From the NCBI GenBank assembly GCA_030591405.1, contig JAUVBC010000096.1:1-7812 (forward strand): DNA of 7,812 bases. The letters are read 5' to 3'. A model generated the notes under the pieces. That model was not told the origin of the DNA. It searched no databases and was given only the letters and a program-made list of their open reading frames with translations. The position numbers were made by a program, and so were the translations under genes. How positions within the stretch are numbered: position 1 is the first letter of the stretch; every line of letters begins with the position of its first letter. This document shows positions 1 through 6,580 of the stretch, piece by piece. Origin of the DNA: Candidatus Zixiibacteriota bacterium. GTDB lineage: Bacteria; Zixibacteria; MSB-5A5; GN15; PGXB01.

Positions 1-263
1 ACCTGATTAAATCCCAATACTTTGATTGCCTCATTTAAGGAAGATATTGCGAATATTCTGCCATATATGGGGGAGTTAGAGAGATGGATAACTTTGGCGG
101 TAAGTGCCTGGTCGGCCGAGATATATTTGGAGATATCGTAGATATTCGATCTTAAATCGGATGTCAGTTTGAGTACTTTATTTAAAATAATCGGCGCAGC
201 CGGCAACTCACCAAGCTTATCAATTATTTTATCAATAGTTTCTAAATCTGTATCCGGCGCCAT
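1..263 (-). CDS. HDOD-domain signalling protein, N-terminal part (cut by window edge)
   Basis: Reading the minus strand from the ATG at 263-261 gives 87 codons with no stop before the window edge. The product matches the start of an HDOD domain: an LPAAPIILNKVLKL segment (residues 20-33), then ISADQALTAKVIHLSNSPIYG (residues 48-68; family pattern I..DPaLta.lL.laNS..yg), then ISSLNEAIKVLGF (residues 73-85). These are the three hallmark blocks of the family. HDOD proteins are HD-GYP relatives that usually lack the metal-binding residues and act in regulation, often with a response-regulator, GGDEF or EAL partner domain. Here only about the first third of the domain is visible, so any extra domain is unknown. 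An AGGA lies 9 nt upstream of the start. The gene is divergent from folP. The family call is firm; the specific function is unknown. Confidence 0.85.
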   Translation of the reverse strand, partial: MAPDTDLETIDKIIDKLGELPAAPIILNKVLKLTSDLRSNIYDISKYISADQALTAKVIHLSNSPIYGRIFAISSLNEAIKVLGFNQ

Positions 264-352
264 TTTTTTATATCCTGCAAACTTGTGAAATCTCTTTGAT
301 GCAATATTTAAAATATTATCTCTGACTACTTTTCTATATCGACAATTATTAC

Positions 353-381
353 AATATATTCATCCTCCCAAACTTAGTCAG
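353..381 (-). promoter_or_regulatory. Candidate sigma-70-type promoter for the HDOD gene
   Basis: On the minus strand a CTGACT box (381-376; 4 of 6 to TTGACA) is followed after 17 nt by TATATT (358-353; 5 of 6 to TATAAT). This would give a leader of roughly 80 nt before the ATG at 263. It is a consensus match only, and AT-rich DNA yields such matches by chance. Confidence 0.3.
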
Positions 382-383
382 GG

Positions 384-485
384 CACCTATAATTTGCTGT
401 GGGTTAGCGGATTGATTTGAATAAATGCATAAAAAATATAACTGCAAGCATATCCGACCCACCTATAATATTTCGGTTGCTGTGG
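384..485. repeat. Duplicated promoter-like motif CACCTATAAT ... TTGCTGTGG
   Basis: CACCTATAAT occurs at 384-393 and again at 460-469. Each copy is followed by TTGCTGTGG, directly at 394-402 and after a 7-nt insert at 477-485. The shared order of two 9-10-mers suggests an old imperfect duplication. Each copy contains a perfect TATAAT (388-393 and 464-469), but neither has a good TTGACA at the right distance, so promoter function is unproven. Confidence 0.55.
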
Positions 486-522
486 CTGTAAAATATTCTA
501 TATTGAATTGGATGTTTAATGG

Positions 523-542
523 GGCAGACGAGGGCGTCTGCC
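523..542. repeat. GC-rich hairpin, perfect 8-bp stem
   Basis: GGCAGACG (523-530), loop AGGG (531-534), CGTCTGCC (535-542) form a perfect 8-bp inverted repeat. An imperfect 16-bp palindrome (CCCACTTT/AAATTGGG, 544-559) follows almost at once. The high GC against an AT-rich background and the closeness of the next hairpin at 588-607 suggest a dispersed intergenic repeat rather than a terminator; no T-run follows the stem. Confidence 0.6.
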
Positions 543-587
543 GCCCACTTTAAATTGGGTGACGAATTTTCCAAACCTGAAAGATGG

Positions 588-607
588 ATTCCCGCCTGCG
601 CGGGAAT
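588..607. repeat. Dispersed-repeat hairpin of the ATTCCC-N8-GGGAAT type
   Basis: The 20 bp are ATTCCC, eight bases (GCCTGCGC), then GGGAAT. The inverted repeat is in fact 8 bp (ATTCCCGC/GCGGGAAT) with a CTGC loop. The pattern equals the consensus of the neisserial dRS3 element. Similar TGGATTCCCGC..GCGGGAATGACG units are scattered in many unrelated bacterial genomes. The flanks here (TGG before, GACGTC after) fit that wider unit. Only one copy lies in the window. Confidence 0.65.
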
Positions 608-644
608 GACGTCAAAAAAGGCGATATAACGTTGATGGAATCGG

Positions 645-661
645 GACTAACGTTGTTAGTC
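645..661. promoter_or_regulatory. Perfect 7-bp inverted repeat just before the folP start
   Basis: GACTAAC (645-651), GTT (652-654), GTTAGTC (655-661) form a perfect dyad ending one base before the ATG at 663. As RNA it would be a small hairpin where a ribosome binding site should be, and no good Shine-Dalgarno is visible there. It could be an operator, a translational hairpin or chance. TAACGTTG also occurs twice nearby (627-634 and 648-655, 21 bp apart). Confidence 0.4.
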
Positions 662-662
662 G

Positions 663-1541
663 ATGGTGAATATGCTTACGGAAAACAGAAATAGAACAGA
701 TAAAATTGAGCTTCCTAATCGGCGTCTGCTCAAACTCGACCGACCGCTGGTGATGGGGATTCTCAATGTCACCCCTGACTCATTCTCTGACGGCGGCAAA
801 TACGCCGGTATCAAAGAGGCTTTGTCGTTTGCGCAACAGATGGTCAAAGATGGAGTAGATATTATCGATCTCGGCGGGGAATCATAACGACACGGTTCCG
901 ATCCGGTTTCAATGGATGAAGAATTAAAACGGGTCATCCCAATAATTAAAAAAATTCGCGAACATTCGACTATCCCAATTTCAATCGATACGACTAAAGC
1001 CGAAGTCGCCTCGCAGGCGATCTCAGCCGGAGCCGATATTGTCAATGATATTTCTGCATTGCGGTTTGATGACGAAATGGTTGATGTTGTTGCAGAGAAT
1101 AAAATACCGGTGGTATTGATGCATATGCTCGGCCAACCAAAAACGATGCAGGTCGATCCGATATATTTTGATTGTGTTAACGAAATAATGCAGTTTTTCT
1201 CCGAACGAATACATTTTTGTCTCAACAACGGTATCCCGCGGGAAAAAATAATATTAGACCCCGGAATCGGTTTCGGCAAAAAGCTGGCTGACAATTTAGT
1301 ATTAATAAACAAAATCGGACAATTTAAAACATTCGGCTGTCCGGTTCTCTTGGGCCCATCGCGAAAATCGTTTATCGGGATGATTACCGGTGATAAAAAA
1401 TCTGCCGAAAAAAGAATCGGCGGATCACTGGCGGCCGCGATTACAGGCATTCAAAATGGTGTCGATATATTAAGAGTGCATGATATCGCCGAAACAATCG
1501 AAGCGATAAAACTGTTAAAGGCTCTAAAGGAGACCTGCTGA
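663..1541 (+). pseudogene. folP: Dihydropteroate synthase gene interrupted by an in-frame TAA
   Basis: DHPS condenses p-aminobenzoate with hydroxymethyl-dihydropterin diphosphate in folate synthesis. Reading through one stop, the frame has 292 codons, a normal family length. Every hallmark is present: GILNVTPDSFSDGG (32-45), GGES (71-74), SIDTT (107-111), NDISAL (128-133), LMHM..QPKTMQ (152-163), DPGIGFGKK (199-207), SRKSFIG (233-239) and RVHD (271-274). Codon 75, where the loop GGES-T-R-P-G has Thr, is TAA (885-887). Two codons later Pro is replaced by His. The frame is unchanged on both sides, so this is a nonsense lesion and not a frameshift. The 3' part has an ATG at 912 but no ribosome binding site, so a separate gene is unlikely. 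A TAG at 657-659 limits the start to 663 or slightly downstream (666, 672). The gene ends 1 nt before cdaA. A sequencing error, a real knockout or read-through cannot be told apart here. Confidence 0.88.
885..887 (+). other. In-frame TAA inside folP substrate-binding loop
   Basis: The context is GAA TCA TAA CGA CAC GGT. By family alignment the stop takes the place of the Thr of GGESTRPG (Thr62 in E. coli DHPS), and CAC (891-893) takes the place of Pro64. TAA is one C-to-A change from TCA (Ser), and CAC is one C-to-A change from CCC (Pro). The ancestral codons are inferred, not seen. Confidence 0.85.
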
Positions 1542-1542
1542 A

Positions 1543-2304
1543 ATGGAACTGTTTCAAGTCGGATTTTTAACATTCCGTCTGATCGATATGCTTGATATTG
1601 CGATAGTATCGTTTATCATCTATCAGCTGTTGGCCCTGATGAAAGGAACCCGCGCGGCGCAGATGGTGACCGGGCTGGTTTTGATATTTTTGGTCGCATT
1701 TATCGCATTCTGGTTTCAGCTTGAAGGGCTGTCATGGCTTTTTACCAATCTCGCCACAATCGGTTTTATTGTTATGGTAATCGTTTTCCAGCCGGAACTT
1801 CGCTCGATGCTGGCACAGATGGGTCACTCCCGGATTTTCCAGACACTAACCAAAGTCGAGGAATGGAAATCGCTGGGTGAAATATCTCAGGCGGTAAAAA
1901 GATTGTCGGAGCTTCGCTATGGCGGTTTGATTGTTATCGAAAAATCAACCGGTCTAAGAAACTACATTGAAACCGGCAAAGAGTTAAACTCCAATCTCTC
2001 CTCGGAAATATTGACCACCCTTTTTACACCATATACCCCGCTTCATGATGGTGCCGCAATAATCCAAGGTGAAAAAATCGCCGCCGCCGCCTGTACCCTT
2101 CCGCTAACCCAGATCCCCCGCTATCGTAGATTATTCGGAATGCGCCATAAGGCGGCAATTGGTATTACTGAAGTATCCGATGCAGTCACGGTGGTGGTAT
2201 CAGAGGAGACCGGCCAAATATCGATTGCTTTTAATGGGATGCTCGAAAAAGATATTGACCGCAATGAATTCAGACAAAGGCTGGCCGATTACATTAAAAA
2301 GTGA
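1543..2304 (+). CDS. cdaA: Membrane diadenylate cyclase (c-di-AMP synthase, CdaA/DacA type)
   Basis: The enzyme makes cyclic di-AMP from two ATP at the inner face of the membrane; c-di-AMP controls potassium and osmolyte balance and cell-wall homeostasis. The 253 residues show three hydrophobic segments (about 17-35, 40-57 and 64-82), the conserved FQPELR (82-87), a linker helix, and a DAC domain (about 100-250). The DAC domain has the catalytic DGA motif at 169-171 (PLHDGAAII). The second ATP-binding motif, normally GTRHRAAIG, reads GMRHKAAIG with RHK at 201-203, so the last Arg is Lys and the Thr is Met. Start choice is supported by AAGGAG (1527-1532), 10 nt upstream and inside the end of folP. 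The gene follows folP by 1 nt, a pairing common in bacteria. No YbbR/CdaR regulator gene follows; obg comes next after 109 bp. Length is slightly below the 270-280 typical of Firmicutes CdaA. Confidence 0.95.
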   Translation: MELFQVGFLTFRLIDMLDIAIVSFIIYQLLALMKGTRAAQMVTGLVLIFLVAFIAFWFQLEGLSWLFTNLATIGFIVMVIVFQPELRSMLAQMGHSRIFQTLTKVEEWKSLGEISQAVKRLSELRYGGLIVIEKSTGLRNYIETGKELNSNLSSEILTTLFTPYTPLHDGAAIIQGEKIAAAACTLPLTQIPRYRRLFGMRHKAAIGITEVSDAVTVVVSEETGQISIAFNGMLEKDIDRNEFRQRLADYIKK

Positions 2305-2367
2305 TTGACCCGATCTTTTAATCATACTTAATTACCGAAGAAATAAGGTTCCATTACTGTTTTATTA

Positions 2368-2396
2368 TTGATACAGATGTTTCCTTTTTGGATATT
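2368..2396 (+). promoter_or_regulatory. Candidate promoter for obg and downstream genes
   Basis: TTGATA (2368-2373; 5 of 6 to TTGACA), a 17-nt spacer, then GATATT (2391-2396; 4 of 6 to TATAAT) lie in the 109-bp gap after cdaA. Transcription would begin very close to the obg start, leaving a leader of about 10 nt that still includes much of the AGGA site. A second weak option begins with TTGACC at 2305. This is a consensus match only. Confidence 0.3.
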
Positions 2397-2402
2397 AATA
2401 TC

Positions 2403-2406
2403 AGGA
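2403..2406 (+). promoter_or_regulatory. Ribosome binding site of obg
   Basis: AGGA is followed after 7 nt by the ATG at 2414. It is the only good Shine-Dalgarno in the gap and fixes the start, which also matches the family N-terminus (MFIDYTEIEV). Confidence 0.7.
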
Positions 2407-2413
2407 TAAATAT

Positions 2414-3394
2414 ATGTTTATAGATTACACAGAAATAGAGGTTACTTCCGGAAATGGCGGCCCCGGATGTATATCATTTCGTCGCGAGAAATTTATCAAC
2501 AAGGGCGGACCTGACGGCGGCGATGGCGGACGAGGCGGCAATATTATATTTGTGGCCAACAGCAATATTTCCAGCCTGCTTGATTTCAGATACAAAAAAA
2601 AGGTAAAGGCTGAAAGTGGCCGTCCGGGTAATGGTGCCTTAAAAACCGGCCGTTCGGGCAAACATGTGATAGTCCAGGTTCCCCAGGGAACAATTATCAA
2701 AAATCTCGAAGATGGAGCAATTATTGCCGATCTTGATGAAGATAATAAAGAGTTTCTTATTGCCAAAGGCGGCCGCGGCGGACATGGCAATGACCATTTT
2801 AAAACATCAACTAATCAGACTCCCCGCAACGCAGAGGATGGACGCCCGGGAAAATCATTCAAGGTTTCGCTTGAGCTAAAATTGCTCGCCGATGTCGGAT
2901 TGGTGGGACTGCCTAACGCCGGGAAATCAACGATGCTTTCGGTGCTCTCCGATGCCCGCCCTAAAGTGGCCAACTACCCGTTTACAACCTTGATTCCAAA
3001 TCTGGGGATTGTTGGACTGAGGGATTTCAAATCATTTGTGATGGCTGATATTCCGGGAATAATTGAAGGGGCATCAGCTGGAAAAGGTCTCGGTATTCAG
3101 TTTTTAAAACATATTCAAAGAACCCGCGTGATTATTTATTTAATAGATATCTTTGAAGGGAAAATTGATGAAACATTTGAATTATTGAAAACTGAGCTGG
3201 CAAATTTTGATTCAAAACTGGCCAAACGACCGTATATAATGGTATTAAACAAGATCGATCTGATTGAAGAAAGTGATCTAAAAAAGATATTAAAAAAGCG
3301 GAAAGATGATTATATTACTTTTTCAGGGGTTACTAAAGCCGGCAAGGAAGAGCTTTTAAAACGAATAGAATATGAGCTTGACAGACAAAAATAG
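2414..3394 (+). CDS. obg: Obg-family GTPase (ObgE/CgtA)
   Basis: Obg is a slow, essential GTPase that binds the 50S ribosomal subunit, assists its assembly and links it to GTP/(p)ppGpp levels. The 326 residues fall into a glycine-rich OBG fold (about 1-157; GGPDGGDGGRGG at 31-42, KGGRGGHGN at 118-126, NAEDGRPG at 139-146) and a GTPase domain. The GTPase motifs are G1 GLPNAGKST (165-173), switch Thr in PFTT (189-192), G3 DIPG (212-215), G4 NKID (279-282) and a G5-like SGV (304-306), where SA is more usual. There is no C-terminal OCT domain, as in the short class of Obg. All catalytic motifs are intact. The last 23 bp overlap the start of dprA, so translation of the two is probably coupled. Confidence 0.97.
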   Translation: MFIDYTEIEVTSGNGGPGCISFRREKFINKGGPDGGDGGRGGNIIFVANSNISSLLDFRYKKKVKAESGRPGNGALKTGRSGKHVIVQVPQGTIIKNLEDGAIIADLDEDNKEFLIAKGGRGGHGNDHFKTSTNQTPRNAEDGRPGKSFKVSLELKLLADVGLVGLPNAGKSTMLSVLSDARPKVANYPFTTLIPNLGIVGLRDFKSFVMADIPGIIEGASAGKGLGIQFLKHIQRTRVIIYLIDIFEGKIDETFELLKTELANFDSKLAKRPYIMVLNKIDLIEESDLKKILKKRKDDYITFSGVTKAGKEELLKRIEYELDRQK

Positions 3395-4487
3395 AAAAGA
3401 GCTTTTAATTGATCTAATTGTCCTTGGCCAAATTGACGGCATTGGGGTAAGACGAATTCACCAGTTACTTGCTACCATCGGTTCCGCCGAAAAAGTATTA
3501 GGCAGCCCGGTCAGTCTTCTGGCCGACATTCCGGGAATAAGCCGCGCGGTTGCCTCACGAATCAAGGAAAACCAGAATCGAAAAAAAGCCGAGGAAATCG
3601 CCGATAGAATCGAAAAACTCGATTGGAGATATTTCCTTTACTCTGATCCGAATTACCCAACTGCCCTAAAAAACATCCATGATCCGCCTGTTTATCTGTT
3701 TTATAAAGGCACTTTTACCGAGGCAGATAATAATTCCATCGCAATTGTTGGCTCAAGATCAGCCTCAGAAAACGGCCGAATCTTCGCAGAAAATACCGCA
3801 GCAGCTTTGGCCGAAAATGGCATAACAGTTGTGTCCGGTATGGCACGGGGACTTGATACCTGCGCTCATCGAGGAGCCCTCAGGACCAATGGTCGGACTC
3901 TGGCAGTTTTTGGCTCATCGCTTGATATTATCTACCCCCCCGAAGGTAGAGAAACTGCACGAAAAATAGTTGCTTCAGGCGCTATTATATCAGAATTTTT
4001 GCCAGAAACAATTCCGATCGGACCAAATTTCCCAAGACGAAATAGAATTATTTCCGGATTATCACAAGCTATAATAGTTATCGAGGCGGCCGAGAAATCG
4101 GGTGCGCTTTCGACTGCGAATCATGCCCTGGAACAGAATCGCGAAGTTTTTGCGGTTCCGGGATCACCCCGCCTGGCCACCAGTAAAGGAACCAACCGAC
4201 TTCTTAAAGAAGGTGCTGCTATTTTGACTTCGGTGGAAGACCTTTTCGAGCAATTACCGCGACTCAAGGGAAATTTGAAAATAGTCAAAATCCAAAAAGA
4301 ATTAGAATTAACAAAATCGGAAAAAATGATTGTTGATTTATTTGATGAAAATCCTATACATATAGATATTATGTCTCGTGAGGTGAACAGACCGGTGCCG
4401 GATCTGATGCCGATTCTTCTGGCGCTGGAGCTAAAAGGAATTGTAAAAGAATTATCTGGGAAAAGATATATTTTAGATTTATCATAA
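3372..4487 (+). CDS. dprA: DNA-processing protein DprA (Smf)
   Basis: DprA binds incoming single-stranded DNA and loads RecA during natural transformation. It is also widespread in bacteria not known to be competent, where its role is less clear. The 371 residues contain an N-terminal helical, HhH-like region (about 1-75; IDGIGVRRIHQLL at 21-33, LADIPGIS at 50-57), a Rossmann-fold core (about 80-295) and a C-terminal winged-helix-like domain (about 313-371). Core motifs are IAIVGSRSASENGR (123-136), VSGMARGLDTCAHRGAL (154-170), FPRRNRIISGLS (220-231), KSGALSTANHALEQNREVFAVPG (242-264, two adjoining blocks) and GTNRLLKEGA (273-282). The length is normal. The ATG at 3372 lies inside the end of obg in another frame and has only a weak ribosome binding site, consistent with translational coupling. 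ptsH follows after 3 nt. No other competence gene is in view. Confidence 0.96.
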   Translation: MSLTDKNRKELLIDLIVLGQIDGIGVRRIHQLLATIGSAEKVLGSPVSLLADIPGISRAVASRIKENQNRKKAEEIADRIEKLDWRYFLYSDPNYPTALKNIHDPPVYLFYKGTFTEADNNSIAIVGSRSASENGRIFAENTAAALAENGITVVSGMARGLDTCAHRGALRTNGRTLAVFGSSLDIIYPPEGRETARKIVASGAIISEFLPETIPIGPNFPRRNRIISGLSQAIIVIEAAEKSGALSTANHALEQNREVFAVPGSPRLATSKGTNRLLKEGAAILTSVEDLFEQLPRLKGNLKIVKIQKELELTKSEKMIVDLFDENPIHIDIMSREVNRPVPDLMPILLALELKGIVKELSGKRYILDLS

Positions 4488-4490
4488 TAA

Positions 4491-4766
4491 ATGACGCAGG
4501 ATACGACAACAGTCAGTAATAGGCTCGGCATGCACGCTCGTCCGGCAGCCATGTTTGTCAGCCACGCCTCTAAATTTAAGTCCGAGATTTTCATCGAGAA
4601 AAACGGACTTAAAGTAAATGGCAAGTCTATTATGGGAGTTATGATGCTGGCGGCGGAAATGGGCTCAAAACTAATAATATTTGCTGATGGTGAGGATGAA
4701 AAGGAGGCGGTGAAGGATTTGGTCCAGTTGGTTGGTTCCGGATTTGGCGATTTGAAATACTTGTAA
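4491..4766 (+). CDS. ptsH: HPr phosphocarrier protein of the PTS
   Basis: HPr takes a phosphoryl group from enzyme I and passes it to sugar-specific EIIA domains. The 91 residues show the active-site block GMHARPA (13-19) with His15 at the canonical position, and the regulatory block GKSIMGV (44-50) with Ser46, the target of HPr kinase/phosphorylase in Firmicutes and many other phyla. Having both sites suggests that this HPr both carries phosphate and may answer to an HprK, though no hprK is in the window. The start lies 3 nt after the dprA stop with no recognisable Shine-Dalgarno; coupling to dprA is likely. MTQDTTTVSNRLGMHARPA aligns well with known HPr N-termini, which supports this start. 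The function is clear; the partner EII proteins are not seen. Confidence 0.96.
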   Translation: MTQDTTTVSNRLGMHARPAAMFVSHASKFKSEIFIEKNGLKVNGKSIMGVMMLAAEMGSKLIIFADGEDEKEAVKDLVQLVGSGFGDLKYL

Positions 4767-4814
4767 TTTGTTTTATTATTCCGGATCAATTTGCACGCTG
4801 CCGTTTATAAGTAA

Positions 4815-6578
4815 ATGATTATGACAACAGATAAAAAAACCGTGATCATAAAAGGTATCTCGACTTCGCCCGGTATCGCCTATGGTATCGCCCGAGTTAT
4901 TTACAGGTGGGAACAATCAATCGAGGAACGGACAATAGAAGATTCTCAGATTGAAAATGAAATGTCCCAACTCGATACCGCCGTGGAAAAGACTCTGAAA
5001 GAACTGAGTAAATGTCAGAAAACAGCCGATGCAAAAATCGGCGGTCCGGTCGCAAAAATATTTGATTCACAGGTTCTGATTGCATCCGATACCGCATTTT
5101 TAAATAAAGTAAAGGACGAAATCAAAAAGACACATAAAAGTGCGGCATATATTTACAGCATGCAGGTTGAAAATAACATGCTGCCTCTGCAACGTTCGCG
5201 CGATCCTTATATGCGTCAGATGGTAACCGATATTGAAGCGGTTTCCCACCGAGTTTTACGATATTTAACCGGACAATCTGAAAGCGAGTTTTCGCAGTTT
5301 TCCAAAGATTGTATTTTTGTCGGCAGACTTTTTACGCCGGCTGAGATATTAAATCTTTTTGAACGTGACGCTCGTGCTATTGTCACCGCCGAAGGCAGTC
5401 CCAACTCTCATATGGCTCTGATTGCGCGATCACTTATTATCCCGACTGTTACCGGCGTCAGACAGGTTCATATGAAGATCCGATCCGGCGACAGATTGAT
5501 TGTTGATGGTGAAAAAGGACAGATTACCATTAATCCGCCGGAAGATGAATGGAACCAAATCCGGAAAAAGGGAGCCGAACTCAAGGAACTTCCGATAACC
5601 CAGCTAAAAAAACTATCTGATTTCCCTCGGAAAACAAAAGATAAGGTAGAAATAAATGTCGCCGCTAATATTAATATCCCCGGCCCGATAGACAAAATAT
5701 TATCCGCGCATAATATCGGCGTCGGTTTATACCGAACTGAGTTTCTTTATTTGCAACAGGGTCATTTCCCGTCAGAAGATGAGCAGTTTGAAGTTTATGA
5801 TTCGGTGGCAAAACAGTACTACCCACGGGAATTGGTCATTAGAACTTTTGATCTCGGTTCCGATAAGTTCCTCAAAGATCAAAATGCGGTCCAGGAAAAT
5901 AATCCGGCGCTTGGCTGGCGCGGCATTAGAGCTTCACTTGGAAATCCGCGAATTTTCAGGGACCAGATTCGTGCCATATTGAGAGTTTCAAATCGAGGCA
6001 ATGTCAAAATTCTGCTGCCGATGATTACCGATTTACCGGAACTTAATCGAGCCCTCGGACAGATAAAACGCTCAATGGTCGAATTAAGAAAAAATAAAAT
6101 ACAATTTAATTCAAAAATAGAAATTGGTATCATGATCGAGGTCCCCTCGGCGGCAATAATGGCCGATATGCTGGCGTCTAAAGTAAATTTCTTTTCAATC
6201 GGCTCAAATGATCTGACTCAGTACACTCTGGCCACCGATCGGGACAACCAGAAACTTATCGGTCTGTTTAATTCATTTCACCCATCGGTTTTGAGTCTGA
6301 TAAAAAATAGTATAGCGGCGGCTCATAAACATAATATCCCGGTAACTCTCTGCGGCGAGATGGCTGGCAACCCCCTTACTATTCCATTGCTTATCGGATT
6401 TGGCATTGATCAGTTATCGATGAACCCTTCACAGTTAAACCAAGCTTCAGAAATAATCGCAAAAATTGAGATTGAAGCGGCCAGATTATTAGCCGATGAT
6501 ATCATGAAATTAGCAAACGTCAAAGATGTTGAAAAAAGGCTGACCGAATTCAACCTCTCTTTAATAGCCGGAGAATAA
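4815..6578 (+). CDS. ptsI: Phosphoenolpyruvate-protein phosphotransferase (PTS enzyme I)
   Basis: Enzyme I autophosphorylates on histidine from phosphoenolpyruvate and donates the phosphate to HPr. The 587 residues show the usual order: an N-terminal domain (KGISTSPGIAYG at 13-24), an HPr-binding helical part, the phospho-His loop GSPNSHMALIAR (194-205; His199 equals E. coli His189), and a PEP-binding TIM barrel. The barrel has GLYRTEFLY (304-312), IRTFDLGSDK (342-351), NPALGWRGIR (363-372), FSIGSNDLTQYTLATDR (460-476) and LCGEMAGNP (512-520; Cys513 is the conserved active-site Cys). The loop differs from the common GGxTSHT form (Asn for Thr, Met after His), and GGDK reads GSDK; I take these as lineage variation. 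The start is 4815 or the ATG at 4821; neither has a clear Shine-Dalgarno. ptsH ends 48 nt upstream, the classical ptsHI order. Confidence 0.96.
   Translation: MIMTTDKKTVIIKGISTSPGIAYGIARVIYRWEQSIEERTIEDSQIENEMSQLDTAVEKTLKELSKCQKTADAKIGGPVAKIFDSQVLIASDTAFLNKVKDEIKKTHKSAAYIYSMQVENNMLPLQRSRDPYMRQMVTDIEAVSHRVLRYLTGQSESEFSQFSKDCIFVGRLFTPAEILNLFERDARAIVTAEGSPNSHMALIARSLIIPTVTGVRQVHMKIRSGDRLIVDGEKGQITINPPEDEWNQIRKKGAELKELPITQLKKLSDFPRKTKDKVEINVAANINIPGPIDKILSAHNIGVGLYRTEFLYLQQGHFPSEDEQFEVYDSVAKQYYPRELVIRTFDLGSDKFLKDQNAVQENNPALGWRGIRASLGNPRIFRDQIRAILRVSNRGNVKILLPMITDLPELNRALGQIKRSMVELRKNKIQFNSKIEIGIMIEVPSAAIMADMLASKVNFFSIGSNDLTQYTLATDRDNQKLIGLFNSFHPSVLSLIKNSIAAAHKHNIPVTLCGEMAGNPLTIPLLIGFGIDQLSMNPSQLNQASEIIAKIEIEAARLLADDIMKLANVKDVEKRLTEFNLSLIAGE
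6570..6573 (+). promoter_or_regulatory. Ribosome binding site that selects a TTG start for pgi/pmi
   Basis: GGAG, inside the last codons of ptsI, lies 7 nt before the TTG at 6581. The first in-frame ATG (6602) has no comparable site, so the TTG is the likely start. Confidence 0.65.
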
Positions 6579-6580
6579 TT

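Larger units (their letters stand above)
264..662. other. Divergent intergenic region between the HDOD gene and folP
   Basis: This 399-bp stretch separates two divergently transcribed genes and should hold promoters for both. No credible gene is present; a 42-codon ATG frame at 425-553 lacks a ribosome binding site and runs through a hairpin repeat. The left half is AT-rich with TATAAT-like boxes. The right half carries GC-rich inverted repeats. The individual elements are listed separately. Confidence 0.8.

Noticed and set aside
523..542. Terminator at the GGCAGACG hairpin
   Set aside because: No T-run follows on either strand, and it sits upstream of both divergent genes rather than after one.
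425..553. 42-codon plus-strand frame in the divergent intergenic region
   Set aside because: No Shine-Dalgarno, unlikely composition, and its 3' half runs through the GGCAGACG hairpin.
885..887. Recoding of UAA as a sense codon
   Set aside because: dprA, ptsH and ptsI all end in UAA at family-typical lengths, so UAA is a normal stop in this genome.
656..1450. Long open frame of 264 codons on the minus strand across folP
   Set aside because: It lies wholly opposite a clear DHPS frame, has no recognisable motif and no fitting ribosome binding site. Such antisense frames arise from codon bias. It does not explain the folP stop.
912..1541. A separate gene starting at the ATG after the folP stop
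   Set aside because: There is no ribosome binding site, and the protein would lack the pterin-binding N-terminal strand. The frame is simply the continuation of folP.
2425..2790. Minus-strand 121-codon frame opposite obg
   Set aside because: It mirrors the glycine-rich Obg repeats as proline-rich nonsense (Gly codons GGC/GGA read back as Pro/Ser codons).
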